A stretch of 64,000 nucleotides of DNA, taken from positions 1 to 64,000 of the forward strand of contig MU839240.1 in assembly GCA_030685235.1 (NCBI GenBank), given 5' to 3'. Below, piece after piece: positions 53,560 to 64,000 of this stretch; position 1 is the first letter of the stretch, and each line of letters starts with the position of its first letter. Below the pieces are notes generated by a model, which was not told where the DNA came from, did not search any database, and worked only from the letters and a program-made list of their open reading frames with translations. The position numbers and the translations under genes were made by a program. Source of the stretch: Copromyces sp. CBS 386.78. Its lineage: Eukaryota > Ascomycota > Sordariomycetes > Sordariales > Sordariaceae.

Positions 53560-56500
53560 TCACGCCCACCCAACCACTTTCTTCTTCTGCTCCTGATATT
53601 GTTCGACACCTGCACCTCCACCTCCACCTCCACCCCGAACAATAGATGTCCTTCTCCCCAAGGAAGCATCTTCTTGAAGCGGCGGCTTCTGTGACGTACA
53701 AGTGCTCGACACCACTACTCCCGAGGTCCCCGAGGTCTCATACTCGTCGCTTTCCTCATCAACAGGAGGACAGCAGCCTGTTCCTGTTCCACCTCCCAGT
53801 CCTACTCCCACCGGTGACATGGATATCATAACAGGAGGACCAAGAAGCGAAGGCTGCTGCTGCTGCTGTCCCTGGCCCTGAGGCGACACTCCCACTCCCA
53901 GTCCCCCCATCTCATTAGAATTAGGAGAGACAAACCCCGGAACAGGCGCCATGGGCATAGTCACCGCTTGAATCTTATTTGTAAGCGTGGGACTGATTGA
54001 CCTCCCCTGCTGCTCGCTTCCTCCCGCTCCTGGCTGGGAAGTGCTCAATATCGAGTAAGGACTTCTCTTGGGATCATACGACGCACCAAGGACACCCGCC
54101 CCGAAATGACCGCCCGTCGTAGCAGCGAAGGGGGAACCAGGAGCAGCCGGGTCAACCAGTTGCGGTTGCGGCGCCCTTTCTGCCCGGGGACTTCCCTCCC
54201 GAGAGCTCATGATGCTGGCTTGAGAGCCTGCCCACGTCTTTCTGCGTAGCTTATTGATCGAATCGAACTCATCATCGTCCATGAGGGCCAGTTGCGCCAG
54301 GGTAGGACTTTGCAGAGATGTTGAGTTGCGAGCATCGATCGATGGCGGAAGATGTAGGCTCATGATGGAGTTACGGTTAGAGTACTCGGACGTTTCGGTG
54401 ATGGGTGTCAGGGTAGGCTCGCGACATACGACGCGGCCACTCTTGGACCGGAAGACGCCCTCGCCTGCAGGGCCAAAGTAGCCACCGTAAGAATACTGGA
54501 AGGGGTTCTCGTTTTCGGTATTCCGGCTGGAGGATGAGCTGCCGTGGCCGTAACCTGCTTGGGCCATGGCAGCAGAGTAGAAACCAAACTCTTGACCGTA
54601 CCAGCCATCTTGGTCGTTCGCTAGGGCACTAGCGTTCGCTTCGGCAATGATGTCCTCGTCGTCAAATTCATAGTCATCTAGGCCGTTGCCGAAACCATCG
54701 TCATCGTTCTCGTAGTCGTCCAGCTCGTTCTGCTGCACCAAGTCGCGCGACTGGGCCGAATCGGTGGGTGACGTGACAGTAGGCTCTTCGGGTATAGCAG
54801 GTGACGAACTTCTCCGGAACTTGCCGGATTCTGCTGCTCTTTGTGCTGCTTCGGCCAGGGCAGCCTGGTATGCCATATCGAGGCCAGATATCGACGTTTG
54901 TTGCATGGGCTGGGTGGGAAATGGAGGAAGCTGGGTAGGGGAAAGGTCCTCTCCAGTCGCAAGGGCATGCATGGAACCGGTAGCCGTCGACTGTACAGGA
55001 TCAACACTAGAGGCAGCCGCGGCGTTGAACTCAGCTAACTGAGCCAGCTGCCGGGCCCGCGCCTGCTCAGCCGCCCTGGCAAAAGCACCGGGGATCGGAC
55101 GGCCATATTGATCGGTGTCATCAAGATCGAAGAGGTTCTCATCAAAATGGGTACCATCGCCCTGAAAGTCTAGCTCATCCGCCAACCCGTTGTCAAAGTA
55201 GATGTCGTTATCATCTTCTCTGCGGGTAGGGTTGGTCGGTGGTAACCCAATAGGAACAGGTTCGGGCGTGATCGGTGCGTGAGCGGTTTCGGGACTTGGT
55301 GACTGCTGTGGTATCGGAGCAGCTGGTGCGGGAGCAGCATGGTCAGGGAGCAAGGCACATTCTGGTAAATCGGGGGTGCTGTTCTCCGTTACAGATGAAG
55401 CGACGGGTTGGTCCGTCTCGTTGCTGGGTGTTGAGGCGATGACAGGACTATGAGGGGTGATGGGTCCCGAGGTTTTGTTTGATCTCTGAAACTCAAACCC
55501 AGCAAAGTTCTCTTGATCATTGTCTGGGTCGGTATCTGGATCGTAGTAGTTGTCTTGACTTTCCTCAGGGAGCTCTTCATAATCGGCATTGACACCAGGG
55601 ATTGGTTCCTCCAGATCATCGTAGTCTGCATTAACCCCAGGAATCGGCTCCTCCATGTAGTCGTCCTCGTAATCGGCATTTACACCAGGGATTGGCTCTT
55701 CCAGACCGTCGTCGTCCATCATGGCGTCGTAGTCGAAATCTTCCTCTTCCAGGTCGTCAAATCTGGAGTCGTGTTCTTGCCTCAGCGCACTTGTGGCGCC
55801 GCCCCCCTTCTCCCGCTGACGCTGCCGATGTCGTTCTTCCAACGCCTTCTCCTCATCGGCTGAGCCCATCATGTCGAAACTGAACCGAGAAGATGTGCTC
55901 TTCATGTGTTTCGGGAGTCCGGACAAGGCAGAGTCACGGATGGATCGCTTAGATAGGTTGCGTGATCTCGCGGTTCGGACTGAAGCATTGGCGTTAGGCC
56001 CAGCTGTCGTTCCGGTCAGAGTGTCCTGAGATGCCACCGAGGATGAAGGACCCAGGGCTGGAACGGGATCATCCCTGAGTTGTACCGGTGGCCGCGCGTC
56101 CTGTTCCTCCGGCGAAGGGTTGTCAAAAGTTGGTGATGGTAAGCTATCTTGTGGTATTGATCTCACATCACTGTTGATCCTGGTCAGCTCCTCACCCTCC
56201 ACCCCCGAAGTAGAGGATATGGCAACGTCATTGAGGCCAGGAACCAGGGGCTGTAACGTCCCAACCAAGGTGCTGCCCGTACTCGGTTCCGCTGTGTGGG
56301 ATTTCGACGTAGCATCGTTACCTGGCGACTCCTTTACGGGACTGACAACAGCCTCATTCTGCGACGTCGTCCTCTTGGGTCTGGGAGCACTGAAATCGTG
56401 GACCTTGGTACCCCGGATACGCGGGTCATAGGTAGGCTCGGGCACGGAAGACAGGGGTGGCAGATCCGGTGGGTTTTGCGCCGTCTTCCTCCTCATCCAC

Positions 56501-57054
56501 AAATTGGACACCGAGTGCTTCTTGAGGAAGGGCAAGGACTTTTTGGCTTTCGCGGATTCCGGCGTTGTCGCTGGCTCGCTGGCCATCCGCTTCCCCGACG
56601 GACGCTTGCCGAACGGACCACTGCTGTTAAGGTCGGTTGGAGTCACGAAGGACGAGATCTTACTAAGTCTCGTGGCCAAGGACGCCCGAGTAGCGGCGGT
56701 AGTGTCAATGGGCGGCGGGGGCTGTTTTGTTCGCGACTTGTGACTCTCCGAAGGTTGACTAGAGGCCGAACTTCCGGCGGAGCGATACATCTGTAAAGGC
56801 ATTCCGCTGACTGAACCTGCTGCACTGACGCCTCCATTGTCGCTGATATTCGGTATCGGTTTTGGGGTCGTCGATAGGGCAGACGGAAGATGGGAGGAGC
56901 TGGCTGATTTGGCTGACTGTGGTCGGCCATCGGGAACTGTCGGAGTCTGGGATGCTGTATCCAGGTCCAAGGAACTCACTTGGCCCGGCACGGGAGACGA
57001 CGGCGTAGAAGGTGGCCGTCGGAGGTGTAGTCGCGACAACATTGTCGGGGCCAT
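53560..57054 (-). CDS. Large Ser/Pro-rich acidic protein with triplicated motif, unknown
   Basis: A single exon of 1164 aa starting MAPTMLSRLHLRRPPSTP (ATG 57054). It is largely disordered and rich in Ser, Pro, Thr and acidic residues. A basic segment lies near residue 155-195 (KRPSGKRMASEP, KKSLPFLKKHSVSNLWMRRK). In the middle is an acidic block with three identical 11-residue units EEPIPGVNADY (genomic 55579-55611, 55621-55653, 55669-55701), flanked by FDYDAMMDDD and FAGFEFQR. Further downstream are Ala-rich helices (AYQAALAEAAQRAAE) and a long C-terminal low-complexity region with Gln and Gly runs. It ends VEQYQEQKKKVVGWA. The conserved islands argue for a real, large regulatory or scaffold protein. 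I do not recognise the family and assign no function. Confidence 0.75.
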   Translation of the reverse strand: MAPTMLSRLHLRRPPSTPSSPVPGQVSSLDLDTASQTPTVPDGRPQSAKSASSSHLPSALSTTPKPIPNISDNGGVSAAGSVSGMPLQMYRSAGSSASSQPSESHKSRTKQPPPPIDTTAATRASLATRLSKISSFVTPTDLNSSGPFGKRPSGKRMASEPATTPESAKAKKSLPFLKKHSVSNLWMRRKTAQNPPDLPPLSSVPEPTYDPRIRGTKVHDFSAPRPKRTTSQNEAVVSPVKESPGNDATSKSHTAEPSTGSTLVGTLQPLVPGLNDVAISSTSGVEGEELTRINSDVRSIPQDSLPSPTFDNPSPEEQDARPPVQLRDDPVPALGPSSSVASQDTLTGTTAGPNANASVRTARSRNLSKRSIRDSALSGLPKHMKSTSSRFSFDMMGSADEEKALEERHRQRQREKGGGATSALRQEHDSRFDDLEEEDFDYDAMMDDDGLEEPIPGVNADYEDDYMEEPIPGVNADYDDLEEPIPGVNADYEELPEESQDNYYDPDTDPDNDQENFAGFEFQRSNKTSGPITPHSPVIASTPSNETDQPVASSVTENSTPDLPECALLPDHAAPAPAAPIPQQSPSPETAHAPITPEPVPIGLPPTNPTRREDDNDIYFDNGLADELDFQGDGTHFDENLFDLDDTDQYGRPIPGAFARAAEQARARQLAQLAEFNAAAASSVDPVQSTATGSMHALATGEDLSPTQLPPFPTQPMQQTSISGLDMAYQAALAEAAQRAAESGKFRRSSSPAIPEEPTVTSPTDSAQSRDLVQQNELDDYENDDDGFGNGLDDYEFDDEDIIAEANASALANDQDGWYGQEFGFYSAAMAQAGYGHGSSSSSRNTENENPFQYSYGGYFGPAGEGVFRSKSGRVVCREPTLTPITETSEYSNRNSIMSLHLPPSIDARNSTSLQSPTLAQLALMDDDEFDSINKLRRKTWAGSQASIMSSREGSPRAERAPQPQLVDPAAPGSPFAATTGGHFGAGVLGASYDPKRSPYSILSTSQPGAGGSEQQGRSISPTLTNKIQAVTMPMAPVPGFVSPNSNEMGGLGVGVSPQGQGQQQQQPSLLGPPVMISMSPVGVGLGGGTGTGCCPPVDEESDEYETSGTSGVVVSSTCTSQKPPLQEDASLGRRTSIVRGGGGGGGAGVEQYQEQKKKVVGWA
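55579..55701 (-). repeat. Three exact 11-residue EEPIPGVNADY units in coding sequence
   Basis: Three 33-nt units at 55579-55611, 55621-55653 and 55669-55701 encode the same 11 residues. Nine of the 11 codons vary synonymously among the three copies, so identity is kept at the protein and not the DNA level. They lie within a strongly acidic stretch of the gene. Confidence 0.85.
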
Positions 57055-58511
57055 CGATCTCGACTCCTACTGTTTGCGAGTCTCTTGAAGGTATATATGT
57101 ACGGCGAGGCTATGTGACAGGCGAAGTCTAGCGAGGATCGACGTGGTTTAGGGGGATGGCATCGAACACCCCTATGGGAGCGTGGTCCCGTGGACGAGCC
57201 GGGAGCAATTGATCGTGGCTCAATGACGTCGGCGGGACAAGTAAACTCGGTTCGATGTTGTGGTCGGGATGGAGGAAGGTGGAGATGCCGTCGTCGTTGT
57301 TCTCTGGTGCTGATGATGTCGTCAAACAACAGGCGGGGTCGCACTAATGCAAGGGGAATCCGACTCTTTTCGTTGATTATTTATTCGGTCTAGCGGCGGA
57401 TGACCGAGATGAGGTTCGAATTGCGATGCCGTCTGTCTGGTTTTATGTTACAATGGTATGGAGCAACGCGATGATTGAAGAGCAAGCAAATGGGTATCCA
57501 AAAAAGGAAACAAGCAGCAAAAATGGAGCTGTCGAGTCCAGAGCCAGCTTCTCGATCACGGGCTTGTCTTTCGAGGCCGGGTGTCAATGGCGACAGACTT
57601 GGTTGAGGTTTCCTCGAAAGGAAGAATGCCCCGGAAAGAGGGGAAATCGGGGAAGTGGAAGAAGACTGAATGAGGCACGAGATAAGCGGAAATTGCAAGT
57701 CGCAAGGACCGGATTGAAGATGGAGAAAAAGGTTCAATTGCGCAACCGCTTCCAGGGCATGTCGGGTTCGTTTCTAGCGAATGACCGCTGAAGATTCGCG
57801 TTGTGTGCATGGTTGCATGGTTAGCACGGCACCTAGCGTAGGTACATTATGTAGGTAGCTTGCCTGCTGCAATGTGGAGTCTCAGACATCGGGTGAGCTT
57901 GCCGATCCGCTTAAAATGACAATGTTGGGATAGCATTGCCCGCAAAACTGCCAGTTCTTGGCTTCAACATCGTCCCCCAAACACTCTCCGTCGAGGAAAG
58001 AAGCACAGTCTGTTTAATTTCCCCGGCTCCGGTGTTCCTGTCTTCACCATTCAACGCCGGCAATTTCCTTGCGCAGAAAATGCTAGGGACGACGCCAAGA
58101 CAGCTGCGGGGTCCTCCCTAGGTCGTCACTGTTTGGTTCCTGACACGTGGATGGACTTGTTTCTTTCTTTTAACCGAGTCTGTTTCTCTGTTTTTCATCA
58201 TCTTCAAAGTGCTTCTCTTATCATCAATACTGCCTAAATATCAAAATGCCGACCCTAGTATACCTAGAGGTGATGTAATGCGAACAAGAGGGACTGAAAA
58301 AGCCCTTGGCACCCACACTAATAACTCCTGTTGCGCCCAAAAAACAACTGATGATGCATATCCTGACCCCTTAACCTTCCTTGCTACTTCCCAGGTCTTC
58401 CTTTCTTTGCCTTCCTTGCGCCGTCAAATTGCAAAAAAAAAGCCAAAGGCGACCAAAAGCAGACCAAACAGCCAGGTCCAAAATGCAGTCGCAAACCTCC
58501 CAGCTCACTCA
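57055..58511. other. Intergenic, upstream of large acidic-protein gene
   Basis: The promoter region of the 57054 gene and the 3' flank of the zinc-finger gene. Frames here are short and unsupported. Nothing else recognised. Confidence 0.4.
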
Positions 58512-61401
58512 TCAATCAAAAGCACTAACCCCAGCCTCAACCTCAAACTGATAAGCCCCCACGTCCATATGATCCGGCGTCACCTGCCCGACCTGCCCGA
58601 CACTCCCATGGGGCCCTACCGAGCCAATCTGCTGCTGAGCAGGATGCGGCATCCCATACTGCGCCTGCACCGCAGCCGGATGATGGGCCGCCACGAACTG
58701 CCCCGGCGCTCCCCAAGCCGCATGCGCATGCGTGCCTGTTGCCGGGTGCGGCGGCGGCGGGAACATGGCGTAGCTGGTGTAAAAGTAATTGGCCGCAGGG
58801 CCACCACCATTGACGCCCACAGCAGACGCGGACGCCATGGACGCGTCTTCGGCTGTCATGGTGTAGCCTGCGGCGGACATGGCCGCGGCGGCGTGGGGAG
58901 AGACGGCCATGGGGCCGCCGTTGTGCGGGGAGTGCGCCATGAATTGGGGTTGGTGAGGCGTGGCGGGGGAGTGGTGGCCGTAGTGGGAATGGGAGTGCGA
59001 GTGCGAGTGGTAGGGCGAAGTTGGCAGACCGTGTTGTGCGTACGGGTTCATTTGTTGTTGCGCTGCTTGGGCGTTGTTGTTGTTTCGGGTACCCATCCCG
59101 ATCGAGGTCGGCGCGGTGCCCGTGGTGGTGTTGCTCATCTGATGCGAGGCCGCGGTGGCGGGGGCCGAGAGATGGGTCGAGGAGCCGCCTACTATTGAGA
59201 GACGGTTGCGCCCGCCGGGGCCGTTGGAGAGTTCCGAGGACGAGGTTTCGGTCGAAAGGTGCCCGTGTAGCGAGACGTAAGCTTTAAAGGTTTGTTGGAC
59301 GACGTATTTGAGGCGCTCGCGGACGATGTCGGTCCCCATTGAGGAAAAATCAATGTCTTGATGCTGGATCTTATGGTCAAGAATGTCCAGGAAGAGCTTG
59401 GAGAAGGCGTCACCGTCTTTGGATGGGGAGAAGGGCGTGATTCGGGGTTTGATGTCGTGCCCTGGCTATTGTCAGTATTCCCAGTTTGAGAGAAAAGATG
59501 GGCCAAAAGAAAAGCATACTCACAAGGCGTTTCGGGACGATTGGCACCGGGGAAAAGCACGTCCCAGATCTCAAACCACTTCTCCAGCTTATGCGCCTCC
59601 TGGTTCTTCTTGCGGTTTTGCCGCTCGAGAGCTGCCCACTGGACTGCATCGATGCCTTCCTTCTGGGACGGATCCCCCAGTGTGCACGCATCGCTTTCTT
59701 TCTGGTGTTCCGACAAGTTGGCGAGGCAAGTTGCTCGATCTGTCCCCGGAAAGATCTTGTAGCAGCGGTTACATTGGACAGGTGAATGTACCCGTTTCAG
59801 ATGTTCCCTATATTACCCGTGGTTAACTCTGGAAACTTGCAATAAGGAGACACGCGAACTCACTTTAGCCGCTGAATACTTTTGAACCCCGGCCCCGTAC
59901 ACGCCCTGTACTTGTGTTTCTTCCCATTCGCCGAATTGGTCTGCTGAATCCCGTATTTTTCCGGGTCCCGTTTGTGGAACGGACACGCCAGCATCGGTTG
60001 GGACTCCTCGTTGCCAGTCACGCCGGGACCAGATCCCGTGTCGATGTTCTTATCCTCGTCTTCATCGCCATCATCCCCACCTCCTCCCCAATCACCACTA
60101 CCCCGTCCACCACCTCCCGCACCGCCACCAGCAAACCCTCTCCCTTCCCTACCTCCTCCATCCGAGTTAGACCGCCGTCTCCTCTTTCTCGAGTTTCCAT
60201 TCCCATTCCCGTTGGCCCCAGATCCCCCAGGAGGAGTATCCGTATAGGAGGATTTCTCACCCCTCGATGCATCCGAGTTGCCCCTCTCTCTAAGGTTCTG
60301 GGCACCACCACCACTAGTCCCCGAACCCGTGTTCCCGAACTGCCAACTCTCAACCTTATTCTTCACCGCCAGGCTATAATCCCTATGCAGAATCGGAATC
60401 AAGTAGGCAGCCAGCGGCATATCCCCATTGACCGCCTCAATCACCGCACGTTCCAAGTTGCCGTTCTGTCCGGACCAGTCGTTGTCGTCTTCCTCTTCTT
60501 CTTCCTCTTCTGACGAGTTATCGTCAAGGTAACCACCCATGATGTCCATGTCGTCATCTTCTGATTCCCCGCTCTCGGCGTCGGACTCGCACGACATCAT
60601 GTCTTCTGCTTCTGCCGAGCGGGGGTGAGGCCCATGAGGAGCTGAGGGGTCGACGGCAAACATGGCGTTCCGTAAGGAGCTGGGACGGGAGGGGGACCGC
60701 GTTCCTGAGGCGCTGCTGCGGCTGCTACTTCCGCTCCCGGGGCCGCCGCCGCCGCCGCCGGTGCCGTTAGGTGCGTACCGGCCCTTTTTGGCGGGGCGGC
60801 CGGTGAAGCGGCTGACGGGCGTGATAGGAGATCTTGATGTTCTGTATAACCTCATTAACATCATGTATTACTACTACGATGTTCCGTTCCAGGGACTGAC
60901 TTACTCATCATTCCACTTATTCCCCATCCCCACACTCTCACGCTGCTCCAAATCGCCTTCCTGGAAATTACACTCCGTACTCGGCTGCAACGAAGTGGCC
61001 AAGCTGCTGGTGGAAGCGGCATAACAGATAGATCCCAGGTCGGAATGCGTACCCGGTGAAGGAGAGCGCGAGCTGGCTGACGTTGCCGAGACCATGCTTC
61101 CGCTGCTCTTTCGGGCAGACCAGGCTGTTTCACTGTGACTGTAATCGTGATTGTGACTGTTCATGGGGGTGTGTTCGGGTTTGACGAAGGAGGCTAGGTT
61201 CGGGTGGTGAGGATGGGGGTGTTGGTGCTGGTGTTGGTAGGAGGGGTGAGGGGAGTGCCATTTTGTTTGTTGGGGTGCGGGTACATGTTGTGAGTGGGAT
61301 GTCAGTTGTTGTTGCCGTGTTTGTTGTGGTTGTTGTCTGCCGTGACTGACGCCGTCTCCTGGTGTGACCGCTGACAGCGGCCCTGTGTGGTGTCGAGACA
61401 T
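58512..61401 (-). CDS. Zinc-finger protein (C2H2-like, fungal-type), probable nuclear regulator
   Basis: Complement(join(58512-59461, 59524-59807, 59864-60841, 60905-61401)), 902 aa, start ATG 61401 (MSRHHTGPLSAVTP). Each of three introns (62, 56 and 63 nt) joins in frame. The first 165 residues are disordered with His/Gln runs. A Gly/Ser- and acid-rich middle (DMDIMGGYLDDNSSEEEE) precedes a basic NSRKRRRRSNS segment. The zinc-binding part runs across the exon 2/3 junction: MLACPFHKRDPEKYG, YRACTGPGFKSIQRLKEHLKRVHSPVQCNRCYKIFPG and LSEHQKESDAC. A conserved helix follows (HKLEKWFEIWDVLFPGANRPETPC, then a segment ending DHKIQHQDIDFS). The C-terminus is disordered with His, Ala and Gly. This architecture belongs to uncharacterised fungal C2H2 proteins; a DNA-binding role is inferred. 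Confidence 0.85.
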
Positions 61402-64000
61402 TGTCAAATGGTGGTTGACGATGATAATGACAATATGCAGCGTATAAGAGGTGTGTTATAACGGTAGGTAGATAAGGTAAAGATAGGTAGGGTAGGAGGG
61501 GGGTGAAGTGGTTATGGTTGCCTGTGAGGCCTCTCCTCAATGCTACACTTTATCTTCAGCTTGCTTGGGATGGATCGATGATGAGATGAAGTATGTGGCA
61601 AAAGTTGGTTGTAAGAGGAAAACAAAATAAGTCTGGGAAGAAAAGAGGATTTCCTTTCCCCTCCCTCTTGAAAAGGATGTAAGTAGGGGACAAGAACAAC
61701 GATCCGGGGCATAGCCCTCCCTCCCTTTTTGATGACCAGATATGTGGTCGGAAGGAAGGGGGGGGATCACACCACGAGCCCTACCTGTGTGAACCTGGGC
61801 CGTGTCCGGCGGTCCGTTGGCCGGGGTCCTGTCAGTCTGTGTTGGATTGGATCATCCTTTCCACAATTCCCGCGGACGCGGACGCGGGACTAGGAAGGGA
61901 AAGCCGCCGTCCATTCTGTGTGCTGTTTTGCTGATGTGGAATCACCAGAAACACTTGTTGAACATGGAAGCATGCTGGTATGTTTTTCGGGGCGCAAAAG
62001 CTACGCAGGTTTCCAGTAACTCCATAGCGTTGAGGTGCTGTCGACGATGGCCTAAAGTGCGCGCTGACGCATTTGCGATGGTGGGCAGATATTGGATGGA
62101 TGACCATTGGATTGCGACCCGAAATGGCTCTCCCACCCGCGGATTTATCGCTCGAGTTACTTTTTGTTTTCTGTTGCAACTTGAAGAGACGGTTTCGCCC
62201 AGATTGGCTTGGAAAACAGAACATGCGGTTCCCTGACACCTCTTCCCTGTCCGGTTCCTGCAGCGTCCATTGGATAGCTTGGTGCTGCATAATACCACTG
62301 TAATACAACGCCACGTCGCCCTCTGAACTCTGAAAAGTAGGTAGAACCAAAGACGTTTTAGACTGGGCTTCTCTGTGAACTAAGAGGCCCGCCAACGAGC
62401 CCAGCCGGCGCGCTTCCTGGCATTGCGTTACAGGGGGTGGCTTTTAGTCTTGTTGGGCGGTGGACATTGATGACCGTCAACATCAACAAGGGAAGGGGAC
62501 AAGAGCCGGTGATGCTCCACGCGCACTTGCGATGGACTTTGTCATCAGGACAACGCTTGTGGGGAGATGACGAGGGGGAAAAGAATGAGTGGAAAAGAGA
62601 CAAGTGTTTGTTTTTCCTGTTTTTATGGAGACCGAATGATGAGAAGGAAATTGGAACACAACACGAAGTCGGCCAACATATCGTGACGGAACTTGTCTCT
62701 TTATTTCCATGTCCACAAGCGAGACAGACCTCTTGTACCCGTGCAAGGGTGCCACCACAAATCCTACCCGTCCTCTCATCCCGTGTTGTTGGCCACCGGG
62801 AACTTGATATGTTGGCTATTTGGGACCGCATCACGGTCAGCAGCCAGTTCCCGGGAAACTAAAAGGGGCACGAGAGGGAAACCGGGGAAGCTTCAGGTGG
62901 ACGATCCGGTGGTGCAAAATGCAGCTGAGATTACTGCTGATATGACGCAAACTAATGTCGATAATTCCGGCCGGGTAAGCGAAACATGACATGCCAACAG
63001 GCAAGGCGAGCCGATTCGCGCTCCATTTTCTATCCGACGCAAATGCGATGCACCAACGTTGGACGTCAACGTCAGGGACCAGCTTTACCGTATGTTTGTA
63101 AACATGGTCAGCCAGGGCCCAGGGGTGAGTGGTCAGTCCCGGATGGGGTACCGGGGACAGCATGTCAACAATGTGGATGGGCCTCGGTGCTCCACCAACG
63201 CAACGTCGTCGAGCTGCTAGTGCCAGCATGAAGCCACGGAAGCCCAACCTTTTGGACGACCTCGACCTGATCCGTTGTTGATCAGGATCATGGTGTGACC
63301 TGTCAAGGGAAGAAGAATACGAGGGGGATACACGTCTGTCGTTCCGCTGGTGTTCATCGGGACTGCCACCCACCCTTCCCCTTCCCACATGATGTGTTCC
63401 CGATCTTGAGAGGTGGTATGCTGTTACCCACGAAAACAGTCCATCTCGCATCACATCAGATGCGCAACTGAGATTTTGATACTGCCGACCCGCGGCTCGG
63501 GCTGAAGGCAGAGAGGGTCGAAAGGGATCCACGTGGCTGGGTGACATGTCCCGGGGTCGACCGCCGACCTGGCACCAAGGGACTCGGACGAAGTCGAGCT
63601 GAGGACGTCCCCAGTGGCCCCCTGGATGGGGTTACTGCAGCAACATGCGGCTCATTGTCGTCTGGGCCCCCTGTCCTTTCAAGTAACCAATGAGATGAAA
63701 GGCCGGAGCTCTTCTTTTGACGACATGTCATGCCGGGTGAGTATGTCCGCCCGGAGCCACCAACTGCCGATGCGGTGTGTGGCCGGTTGCTCCCTTCTTG
63801 TACTGACCTATGTGCGTGATTCAATGCGAATTTGACTTGCCTAATGATCTTGACCAGAAGTTTTCTTTCTAGGCAGCGAACTACTGGTGGGTGGCTCGGT
63901 TTATGCTGGATGTCGAGGGGGAGGAATCCGGAGCAGGCAGGGTGAGTAAAACCGGGTATAGCGGGTGCTGTACGACTTTAGAATGCCTGCCTTGGAATTT
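61402..64000. other. End of window, no supported gene
   Basis: The 5' flank of the zinc-finger gene (about 61402-61800, with pyrimidine-rich and GGTAG runs) and then DNA with only short frames. The longest (minus, 62837-63547, 236 aa) has no family likeness and no protein-like composition, so I leave it out. A gene starting beyond 64000 could have its promoter here. Confidence 0.4.

Noticed and set aside
62837..63547. 236-aa minus-strand frame
   Set aside because: No recognisable domain, Arg/Ser/His-heavy composition as expected from GC-rich chance frames, and no splice or promoter context.

Overview
The window is nuclear DNA from a filamentous ascomycete (Pezizomycotina; a sordariomycete is my best guess, as an inference). 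The evidence is many 49-172 nt introns with GTRNGT donors and CTRAC-type branch points, intron-bearing tRNA genes, HET-domain and HeLo-NACHT nonself-recognition proteins, and an AT-rich retroelement whose CpA/TpG dinucleotides have been converted to TpA while CpG survives, the signature of repeat-induced point mutation (RIP).

Layout. 1-3700 is a RIP-degraded Ty3/gypsy chromovirus remnant (RNase H, integrase, chromodomain) and its AT-rich tail. A 424-bp foldback/MITE-like element with a palindrome in each terminal inverted repeat follows (3749-4172). 5.6-11 kb holds two plus-strand MFS permeases of the Dal5-like anion:cation symporter type. 11.2-15.3 kb (minus) holds RFC3 (clamp-loader subunit) and a HET-domain protein. 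17-19.7 kb holds a diverged 0.2-0.28 kb tandem triplication and a gene of unknown function whose 5' end I could not resolve. 19.8-21.7 kb (minus) encodes a probable mitochondrial DUF1992/DNAJC28-domain protein, followed by a tRNA-Met gene with an intron, and a second HET protein (22.9-25.3 kb, minus). About 6 kb of gene-poor DNA precedes a large disordered protein (31.2-33.2 kb).

34.6-42.1 kb is housekeeping sequence on the plus strand: an ARMH3/DUF1741 protein, mitochondrial ISA1 and the MGS1/WRNIP1 ATPase. It converges on a HeLo-NACHT NLR-like gene (42.7-46.3 kb, minus) whose two 3' introns add a C-terminal transmembrane anchor. 48.2-52 kb (plus) holds a small three-exon gene, an inorganic pyrophosphatase with an acidic tail and a Cys-rich/coiled-coil protein, then a tRNA-Pro gene with an intron. 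53.5-61.4 kb (minus) encodes a large disordered protein with a triplicated acidic motif and a four-exon zinc-finger protein. I see no supported gene in the last 2.6 kb.

How the genes relate. RFC3 and MGS1 both act at the replication fork (clamp loading; PCNA/ubiquitin-linked ATPase), and each has a pair of ACGCGT (MluI cell-cycle box) sites about 120-180 bp upstream of its start. Three nonself-recognition genes (two HET, one HeLo-NACHT) lie interspersed among conserved genes. Exon joins were made by eye from splice signals and reading-frame continuity and have not been checked against transcripts or databases.
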